Assembly (NCBI GenBank): GCA_038868115.1
Contig: JAWBXA010000013.1
Coordinates: forward strand, 1-28,500
Direction of reading: 5' to 3'
From: JAGTQI01 sp038868115
Lineage (GTDB): Archaea > Thermoproteota > Bathyarchaeia > Bathyarchaeales > Bathycorpusculaceae
DNA length: 28,500 nucleotides
The translations under genes were made by a program, and so were the position numbers. A model generated the notes under the pieces. That model saw only the letters and a program-made list of their open reading frames with translations, made no database searches and had not been told where the DNA came from. This document shows positions 22,200-28,500 of the stretch, piece after piece. How positions within the stretch are numbered: position 1 is the stretch's first letter; each line of letters opens with the position of its first letter.

Positions 22200-23975
22200 T
22201 CACCTATGCCATGTTTTCGACGCCTGAAAGCCTTCTCTGGTATAGATGGTAACCGTCAAATATTTGGCTGTTTGGGTTAAATACAGAGACCAATTTGAGA
22301 AGCAAATAAATGTAACAGTTTCGTTTTTTCTAAGTATATATCCATCCGGAAGTAATTTTGGATGCGATAAGGCACCATCTATCTCAATAATTTTGCTCCT
22401 TAAGGTTGCATCATCTTCGTAGCCTATTTCCAAAACGATTTTTGTAATTGTCACATTCGACAACGAATTGTTTGAATTATGAACCGTAACATTCATGTAG
22501 GGAAGAATAATCGTTGAATTGGGCAAAACGAAATCTCCGAAAACAAAGCTTTCCTCTAAAATACTAAGTTTGACCGGTGAAATCCATACGGTTTTACTTT
22601 TTTCATCTCTGAAGCGTTCCTCAACATCGGCTATAGCAACAGAAACCGTTACGTTGGTATCTATTAAATCGCGCCATGAAGATGAACAATTGATTATTGT
22701 TTGCTGACCAGGGATTATAGTTTGTGGGTTGACTATTGTTACGTTTCTATCGTTTAACTTCACGTTTGTTATAGTGATGTTTTGTGAACACCGTTTGTTT
22801 GTAACACTTATCGTAAAGAACTCTAAATTATCCAAATCGAAATTTGCACCATTAATTTCCCAGAGGATTTCCGGTGGTGTTCTATAGGTATTGCTCTGTG
22901 CTTTAATTCCCTGCTTTGTATAAACCGTAAATGTGATAGTTTTGTTTCTGTGGGAATGCCAGTCCCATAGACATTTGAGAGTTACTGATTGATCTGGTAA
23001 AATAGGTGTTGGTATAATGTTTATGTTGGTTGGATAAGATGTATTTAGCAATTTTGGGAGACTATTTTCTAACGTCAACTCTACTCTATTTATATATGCT
23101 ACGTCGGTAGATTTTTCAGAGCTTGTAACGGTGACATTGACATAGCTAGTATCGTCATAGTCGAATTTTATCTCATCGATGAATATTGCGACTCCTGGCA
23201 ACTCGTCAGTTAGATATGTTAACTCGTAACCTTCTATAGTTTTTACAGTTATCTTAACCTTAACCCATTTTAAGTCGTCCCAGTTTCGTTTGCAGATGAA
23301 GGTTTTATTTTGATTCGGCATCAAAGAGTACGGGAGCGATGGTTGCGTTTCAACAACTTCATAGTTAACGTATACCTCTGAAATTGTAAGGTTCATTAAT
23401 GGTTCTGGTTGTGAATTTTCGATGGTCAGGTTAAAGTACTCAATACTTTTAGAAAGTTGTCTGTTAAAGTCTGCGGTTATTTTAAGTTTAACATTTGGAA
23501 GAGTTGCTTCCATGTTAGCTGCTGATGAATCATCAGCAAAAACGTGTACGATGATTGTTTCGCCAGCAAAAGTGTTGACAAACTCTCCGAAGCTTATGTC
23601 TGTGCTATTTTTTCTTACTTTTAGACACGTTATGGTTATAGCCTCCCCTCTTAGAATTTCCAATCCGTCTTTAATGGGGGGATTTGTTTCTACAACATCG
23701 TAAAGCTGAGTTCCGTTCTCTAGGCTTAAGGCAATTCGTTTAATATTTGCATTTCTTGGCGAGTAGGACGGATTTAAAATGGTGATGTTAAATGATCTGA
23801 CATTTTCCTTATCTATATATACATTAGTTATTGCCAGGGTTGTTTCTTCCGGGATTTTTGTGTAATATGCTATTGTGAATGCATATGATATAATTCCTCC
23901 AATTATTGCGGATAATGTTACTAAAACTATGAGTGTGATTATGGATATGCCTTTTATGTTGGTATGTATACTCAT
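22200..23975 (-). CDS. Membrane-anchored surface protein with five Cys-signature repeats
   Basis: A 591-residue protein with a short N-terminal charged stretch and one hydrophobic helix (residues 9-36); the rest is predicted extracellular. It holds five beta-rich repeats of roughly 95-130 residues. Each has the plan F-x-[IL]-T-[IV]-x-N, then NVTI-x-x-V, then a Pro-Gly/Asp turn, T-[FIL]-x-C and usually a Trp, ending in VYTxEGF-like. One Cys falls in each repeat: 117, 228, 335, 430 and 558. About 20 N-x-S/T sequons predict heavy glycosylation. GGTGAT a few bases before the ATG is a likely ribosome-binding site. I recognise no named family. An S-layer-associated or pilin-like role is possible. 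Confidence 0.75.
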   Translation of the reverse strand: MSIHTNIKGISIITLIVLVTLSAIIGGIISYAFTIAYYTKIPEETTLAITNVYIDKENVRSFNITILNPSYSPRNANIKRIALSLENGTQLYDVVETNPPIKDGLEILRGEAITITCLKVRKNSTDISFGEFVNTFAGETIIVHVFADDSSAANMEATLPNVKLKITADFNRQLSKSIEYFNLTIENSQPEPLMNLTISEVYVNYEVVETQPSLPYSLMPNQNKTFICKRNWDDLKWVKVKITVKTIEGYELTYLTDELPGVAIFIDEIKFDYDDTSYVNVTVTSSEKSTDVAYINRVELTLENSLPKLLNTSYPTNINIIPTPILPDQSVTLKCLWDWHSHRNKTITFTVYTKQGIKAQSNTYRTPPEILWEINGANFDLDNLEFFTISVTNKRCSQNITITNVKLNDRNVTIVNPQTIIPGQQTIINCSSSWRDLIDTNVTVSVAIADVEERFRDEKSKTVWISPVKLSILEESFVFGDFVLPNSTIILPYMNVTVHNSNNSLSNVTITKIVLEIGYEDDATLRSKIIEIDGALSHPKLLPDGYILRKNETVTFICFSNWSLYLTQTAKYLTVTIYTREGFQASKTWHR

Positions 23976-24234
23976 AGTATCACCATGTTATAGAGGCGAT
24001 TATTTTCTTAAAAGCTCCTGAAATAGATAAATATTCCCTTAAAGGTTTGGAGGACAAGTTTTATTACAATGGCTGTTGTGCTTTTTGGGTATTTCCGAAA
24101 AGAAGCTGGAGAAGATTTGATGAAGTAAGTTTTATAATGGTTAATAGTTGAGCCGGTGTCATTGGGCTATCAACAGCCCATCATATAAATGTAAGCATTC
24201 GGGATTACGGCTTGGCGAGAGGAAATCCGCTATG

Positions 24235-24362
24235 GCGTTAAAGTTCAGATTTAATAATTGAGGCATACAAGCCTTGGATAACCGGAGAACCTCTTTTGGC
24301 AGGATTTAGGTTTCAAACAGATTCTGAAATAATAGAGGCGAGGACGATTTAGCTGTTGGCGC
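24235..24362 (+). repeat. 128-nt copy before scaffold gap 3
   Basis: Positions 24235-24361 equal 24462-24588, and the 128th base differs (C versus T). As at gap 1, these are overlapping contig ends, not a biological repeat. Confidence 0.88.
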
Positions 24363-24461
24363 NNNNNNNNNNNNNNNNNNNNNNNNNNNNNNNNNNNNNN
24401 NNNNNNNNNNNNNNNNNNNNNNNNNNNNNNNNNNNNNNNNNNNNNNNNNNNNNNNNNNNNN
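24363..24461. other. Scaffold gap 3 (99 N)
   Basis: A run of 99 Ns inside the oxidoreductase pseudogene, flanked by the 127-128 nt duplication. No sequence is missing. Confidence 0.95.
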
Positions 24462-24589
24462 GCGTTAAAGTTCAGATTTAATAATTGAGGCATACAAGCC
24501 TTGGATAACCGGAGAACCTCTTTTGGCAGGATTTAGGTTTCAAACAGATTCTGAAATAATAGAGGCGAGGACGATTTAGCTGTTGGCGT
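24462..24589 (+). repeat. 128-nt copy after scaffold gap 3
   Basis: Second copy of 24235-24362, differing only in the last base. Confidence 0.88.
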
Positions 24590-25222
24590 TTTTTCTTAAG
24601 CTTTAAAGCCTAAAAGAGGGAGTCTTTGCTGTGGAAGCCATAATTACTTTTGTGATGTCTGCTCTTTACAGGAGGATTTTAATTCTGCGTGTTGCTTGCC
24701 CTTCACCATTTTGCCAAAACCAATAGTTCTAATAGTGTCATTCGAACGGAGAGGATTTTTGGCTTAGTTACGATGATAATTTTCCAAGGCGTTTAAGCTT
24801 GAGGATGATTTTCAACCTGAGAAAAACTTCTATCAGTATGGAGATATACATGTTCTTGTCAAGTATTTTTCCTCAGTTTAGGGATTGCCGTCCGTACTCT
24901 GCTTTTGCTGGGCTTTATGGGATTAATACTTTGGATGGACACCCCGGTGATTTTTGATGGGAGGTGGATTTAATCGGCGTTGGCGGTTCCTGTGGGAGCG
25001 GCATTATGAAGGCAGACGCCATAGGCGGGATAGCTGCAGCCCTTTGTAATGGCGAGGAACACTTGCTTCTTTATGGTGTTAGAAAGTTTAGGGTCTGATT
25101 TAAGCATAAAGGAAAGGGCATGTTGAACCAGGAAGGCTGCAAATTTAGCTGATTTCGAACAGTGAATTTTATTAACAGTGAGATGTGATACGGTATACTG
25201 CCTACGTTAAAGATGATGCGTT

Positions 25223-27055
25223 ATGCATGGTTGGAATGGTAATTTCTTAAGGATTAACTTAACTAAACAGAAGGCTGTTGTTAAAAAGTATGATGCTGTG
25301 TTTGCAAGGAATTTTCTCGGAGGCAGAGGGTTTGCTGCTAAAATTTTATGGGATGAATTAAAACCCGGTGTAGATCCCTTTTCGCCGGAGAATAGGCTGA
25401 TATTTGCAGTGGGACCTTTAACTGGTTTTGCTTTACCGGGCAGTGGAAAAATGATTGTCGCGACTAAAAGTCCGTTAACAGGCGGTTATGGTGATGGAAA
25501 TATTGGGACTTACGCTGCTGTTCAAATGCGTAAAGCAGGTTATGATGCGGTAATTATTGAAGGGAAGGCTGAAAGACCCACAGCTTTACTCATCGAAGAT
25601 AATATGATAGAATTTTTGGACGCTGAGGAACTTTGGGGTTTGAATGCTTTTGAAACCGAAGACAGATTGCGGAGTGTTTATGGAACTACAGCCGGAATCC
25701 TTGTAATTGGGCAAGGTGGAGAAAACCTTGTGCGGTTTGCTAATGTTGTCTCTCAGAAGGGGCGAAGCGGCGGGAGGCCTGGAATGGGCGCCGTTATGGG
25801 CTCTAAGAATCTCAAGGCCGTCGTTATTGTTGGTAGCGGTGAGTTACAAGCTGCTTGTTCTAAGGATTTGAAGGAGCTTGGCGCAGAAGCGTATAGGGAG
25901 GTTTTAACAAAACCGAATTATTCCTTTTGGAAACGTCAAGGCACCATGATGACTATTGAGTGGAGCCAAGAGAATGGCGTTTTGCCTACATACAATTTTA
26001 GTGAGGGGGTTTTTGAGGACGCAGAGGCTATAGGCGGCTTTTCAATGGAGAAGATTAAGTCTTCTCAACGGGGTTGTCCCAACTGCAACATGACATGCGG
26101 CAACGTTATTAAGGACGCCGACCGCAAAGAGTCTGAGCTTGACTATGAGAATGTCGCCATGCTAGGTTCCAACATCGGCGTTGGTGATTTGAAGAAAATC
26201 GCTGTCCTTAACAGGTTAGCTGACGAATTCGGCTTGGACACGATTTCGCTTGGCAATGTTATTGGCTTCGCCATGGAGGCCTCTGAAAAAGGGTTAATTA
26301 GCGAAAAAATTCCATGGGGAGACTACAAGGCTGCCAGGGCTTTGATTGAGGATATCGCCTATAAACGTGGTATTAGCGCAACTCTTGCGGAAGGTGTACG
26401 TTTTGCAGCTGAAAAAATCGGAGGAGGCTCAAGCCGCTGGGCCATGCATGTTAAGGGATTAGAGATTTCAGCTTATGACTGCCACGCTGCGCCGGCAATG
26501 GCCCTTTCCTATGCTACTAGCCCCATTGGGGCTCATCATAAGGATGCGTGGATAATATCCTGGGAAGTCAATGTTGGAAGAGAGCGGTACAGCGAAGAAA
26601 AAGTTGACAAAGTTATTGAGTTACAGCGTATTAGAGGAGGCTTTTTTGAGTGCGCCACTATTTGTAGGTTTCAATGGGTTGAACTTGGCTTTGAGCTTGA
26701 ATGGTACCTAAAGTTTTTGCAAGCAGTAACAGGCCTTGAGATTAGCTGGGGCGAACTAAACCTAATAGCCGACAGAGTTTACAACTTGATTCGAGCATTT
26801 TGGGTACGGGAGTATGGCAGAAACTGGAGTCGGGAAATGGACTTTCCGCCAGAAAGATGGTTCAAGGAACCGTTAACAAAGGGGAATTTGAAGGGTGCAA
26901 AGCTTGACAAGGCGAAGTATGAGGTTATGCTCAATATGTACTATCGAAAAAGAGGATGGGACGAAAGGGGGGTTCCAACAAAAATCACGCTTGAGAAGCT
27001 TGGTTTGAGGGATGTTGCCAAACAACTTAAGAAACATGTTAAATTGTGGGGATGA
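25223..27055 (+). CDS. aor: Aldehyde ferredoxin oxidoreductase (tungsten)
   Basis: Oxidises aldehydes (or reduces acids) with ferredoxin, using a tungsten bis-pterin and a [4Fe-4S] cluster. The 610-residue protein has N-terminal LGGRGFAAKILWDEL and GPLTG...PGSGK. SPLTGGYGDGNIG follows, then QKGRSGGRPGMGAVMGSKNLKA. The cluster ligands are Cys285, Cys288 and Cys292 (CPNCNMTC) plus Cys481 (ATICRF). That spacing matches the characterised Pyrococcus enzyme. His438/439 in GAHHKD lies near the active site. The substrate range of the paralogues (AOR, FOR, GAPOR, WOR) cannot be settled by sequence reading. It stands downstream of the oxidoreductase pseudogene and is convergent with proS. Confidence 0.93.
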   Translation: MHGWNGNFLRINLTKQKAVVKKYDAVFARNFLGGRGFAAKILWDELKPGVDPFSPENRLIFAVGPLTGFALPGSGKMIVATKSPLTGGYGDGNIGTYAAVQMRKAGYDAVIIEGKAERPTALLIEDNMIEFLDAEELWGLNAFETEDRLRSVYGTTAGILVIGQGGENLVRFANVVSQKGRSGGRPGMGAVMGSKNLKAVVIVGSGELQAACSKDLKELGAEAYREVLTKPNYSFWKRQGTMMTIEWSQENGVLPTYNFSEGVFEDAEAIGGFSMEKIKSSQRGCPNCNMTCGNVIKDADRKESELDYENVAMLGSNIGVGDLKKIAVLNRLADEFGLDTISLGNVIGFAMEASEKGLISEKIPWGDYKAARALIEDIAYKRGISATLAEGVRFAAEKIGGGSSRWAMHVKGLEISAYDCHAAPAMALSYATSPIGAHHKDAWIISWEVNVGRERYSEEKVDKVIELQRIRGGFFECATICRFQWVELGFELEWYLKFLQAVTGLEISWGELNLIADRVYNLIRAFWVREYGRNWSREMDFPPERWFKEPLTKGNLKGAKLDKAKYEVMLNMYYRKRGWDERGVPTKITLEKLGLRDVAKQLKKHVKLWG

Positions 27056-27078
27056 AAAACGACAAATGGTCGACTATG

Positions 27079-28500
27079 CTAGTATGATTTGGCAAAGTAA
27101 ACGACTTCTTTCGCCTCTTTGCCGCAATAGACGCAGTTGGAGAACGGCTCCTCCTTTTCAAATGGGATAAGCCTAATGGTTGCGGTTGTCTCCTCCTTTA
27201 TTTTTTCCTCACATTCTTGGTTGCCGCACCAACAAGCCTTTATGAACCCGCCTTTCTTCTTTAAGACCTGTTTGAATTCCTCGTAATTTTTTACTTGAGT
27301 TATCATCTCTTCCAAGAATTTTTTGGCTTTGTTAAATAGGTTGCTTTGGATAGCCTCTAAAAGTTGCTGTACTGTTTCGATGAGCTTTTCCTCCTTTACG
27401 ATTTGTTTTTCGAAGGTGTCTCTTCTGGCAATCGTTACCTGTCCTTGTTTCACATCTCTCGGTCCTATCTCGATTCGCAGTGGCACGCCTTTTAGTTCCC
27501 AGTCGTTGAATTTCCATCCAGGAGTGTACTCTTTCCTATCATCTAGGATTGTGAAGATCCCCGCTTTTTGCAGTTTTTCGTGGGTTTCCCTCGCTTTTGT
27601 CAGTATTGTGCTTGTGTCCGCATCTTTATATGGTATAGGGATTATAACAGCTTGTATTGGAGCTATTTTTGGCGGTAGGACCAGTCCCTTATCGTCTCCG
27701 TGGACCATTACCAGTGCGCCTATAACTCGTGTTGATATGCCCCATGAAGTTTGCCAAACGTAATGCTCTTTTTCGTCTTCGCCTATGAATTTGATGTTGA
27801 AAACTTTTGAGAAGTTTTGCCCAAGATTATGCGATGTGCCCATTTGTAGTGCTCTGCCGTCGGGCATTATAGCCTCTAATGTTGTTGTGTAAAGGGCTCC
27901 GGCAAACTTCTCGCTTTCAGTCTTCCTGCCAATAAGCACGGGGATGGCTAAATAATTCTCCATCAGGTCTTTGTATTTGTTAAGAATTTCCATGACTTCT
28001 TTATCTGCCTCTTCCTTTGTCGCGTGGGCTGTGTGTCCCTCCTGCCACAAGAACTCCCTAGTTCTGAGGAAAAGTTTGGTGGCTTTTGTTTCCCACCTTA
28101 CGACACTGCACCACTGGTTCAGCTTGATTGGTAGATCCCTCCAGCTTCTAATCCATTTTGCGTATGTTGCATAAATTATGGTTTCAGACGTTGGTCTTAT
28201 GGCGAGTTTTTCTTCTAGTGGTGTGTCGCCACCTATAGTAACCCACGCGACTTCTGGCACAAATCCTGCAAAGTGTTCTGCCTCTTTCCTTAGGAAGCTT
28301 TCGGGTATGAAGAGGGGGAAGTACACGTTTTTATGTCCTGTTTTTTTTATTTTTGCATTGAAGATTTCTTGGATTTTTTCCCATATGGCGTATGAGAGCT
28401 CTCTGAAAATCATGCATCCCTTTATTGGCGCGTAGTCTGCAAGACCGGATTTCAACACGACTTGGGTGTACCATTCGGAAAAGTCTTCAGACTTTTTGAC
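27079..28500 (-). CDS. proS: Prolyl-tRNA synthetase, archaeal type (5' end outside the window)
   Basis: Charges tRNA-Pro. The frame remains open to the window edge: VKKSEDFSEWYTQVVLKSGLADY precedes the internal TTG at 28458, so the true start is further right. The class II core has motif 2 around VRWETKATKLFLRTREFLWQEGHTAHAT and motif 3 in WGISTRVIGALVMVHGDDKGLVLP. The anticodon-binding domain contains IPIPYKDAD and DDRKEYTPGWKFNDWELKGVPLRIEIGPRD. The C-terminal zinc domain has CWCGNQEC and CVYCG and ends in the Tyr typical of archaeal/eukaryotic ProRS (FAKSY). The gene is complete at its 3' end. Confidence 0.95.
   Translation of the reverse strand, partial: VKKSEDFSEWYTQVVLKSGLADYAPIKGCMIFRELSYAIWEKIQEIFNAKIKKTGHKNVYFPLFIPESFLRKEAEHFAGFVPEVAWVTIGGDTPLEEKLAIRPTSETIIYATYAKWIRSWRDLPIKLNQWCSVVRWETKATKLFLRTREFLWQEGHTAHATKEEADKEVMEILNKYKDLMENYLAIPVLIGRKTESEKFAGALYTTTLEAIMPDGRALQMGTSHNLGQNFSKVFNIKFIGEDEKEHYVWQTSWGISTRVIGALVMVHGDDKGLVLPPKIAPIQAVIIPIPYKDADTSTILTKARETHEKLQKAGIFTILDDRKEYTPGWKFNDWELKGVPLRIEIGPRDVKQGQVTIARRDTFEKQIVKEEKLIETVQQLLEAIQSNLFNKAKKFLEEMITQVKNYEEFKQVLKKKGGFIKACWCGNQECEEKIKEETTATIRLIPFEKEEPFSNCVYCGKEAKEVVYFAKSY

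Larger units (their letters stand above)
24120..25148 (+). pseudogene. Decayed FAD-dependent oxidoreductase (DAO family)
   Basis: Frame-by-frame reading recovers scattered pieces of one FAD-dependent oxidoreductase. The N-terminal Rossmann turn (AGVIGLSTAHHI) has TGA in place of the first Gly of GxGxxG. Later pieces are PFTILPKP, FWLSYDDNFPRR, KLEDDFQPEKNFYQYGD and FRDCRPYSAFAGLYGINTLD. The C-terminal VGGSCGSGIMKADAIGGIAAAL, then SDLSIKER and HVEPGRLQI, end at TAG 25146-25148. At least six frame changes or stops separate them. The net length (about 800 nt after removing the gap duplication) is shorter than an intact gene of about 1.3 kb. Scaffold gap 3 lies inside. The gene is dead or very badly sequenced. 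Confidence 0.8.

Noticed and set aside
24251..24493. A minus-strand frame spanning the third N gap
   Set aside because: It is kept open only by the Ns, and the region is a plus-strand pseudogene with a gap-associated duplication.
28458..28458. TTG 28458 as the start of proS
   Set aside because: The frame continues to the window edge with typical ProRS sequence before this codon.

Overview
The window is archaeal. It carries TFB, TFE, an MBF1-type factor, Gar1, L7Ae, S28e, L24e, alpha-NAC, Trm56, archaeal-type ThrRS and ProRS, and a PAC2 protein. Several genes have a TATA-like box 25-30 nt before a start codon, and many starts are TTG or GTG. An aldehyde ferredoxin oxidoreductase and several radical SAM proteins point to an anaerobe. 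The mix suggests the TACK branch, possibly a Bathyarchaeia-like lineage, but that placement is inference. Three 99-N scaffold gaps mark it as a draft, probably metagenomic, assembly.

Layout. 1-260: end of an unidentified reading frame interrupted by TAA. 305-1513 (-): gar1-tfb. 1672-2504 (+): L7Ae, S28e, L24e, divergent from gar1. 2507-4033 (-): radical SAM/SPASM protein. 4350-4453 (-): initiator tRNA-Met with a 28-nt intron in the T-loop. 4538-6222 (+): PAC2 protein, small membrane protein, RHH-like protein, with a candidate C/D box sRNA on the minus strand between the last two. 6296-9031 (+): ArsR-type HTH, two PflA-like radical SAM enzymes and a zinc ribbon protein in a tight run. 9120-11249 (+): CinA/MoaB-domain protein and a membrane-anchored transglutaminase-like protein. 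11167-12978 (-): TFE, HD protein, DUF2110. 13044-15423 (-): MBF1, HflX, Trm56. 15457-19902 (+): PUA protein, alpha-NAC, PfkB kinase, small zinc protein, ThrRS. 19980-20879 (+): branched-chain aminotransferase. 20979-21980 (-): alanine dehydrogenase-like protein. 22200-23975 (-): five-repeat surface protein. 24120-25148 (+): decayed FAD-dependent oxidoreductase. 25223-27055 (+): AOR. 27079-window end (-): ProRS, 5' end cut off.

How the genes fit together. Most of the window serves transcription initiation, the ribosome, and tRNA charging and modification. The accessory part is radical SAM and tungsten redox chemistry plus cell-surface proteins. No CRISPR array, insertion sequence or phage module was seen.

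The most notable observations are the initiator tRNA intron, which forms a complete bulge-helix-bulge at 59/60; a candidate C/D box sRNA; a short ORF with a strong Shine-Dalgarno overlapping the thrS start; sequence lesions at the MBF1/hflX junction; and a multiply broken oxidoreductase pseudogene beside the AOR gene. I did not find a clear new multi-gene defence or metabolic system.
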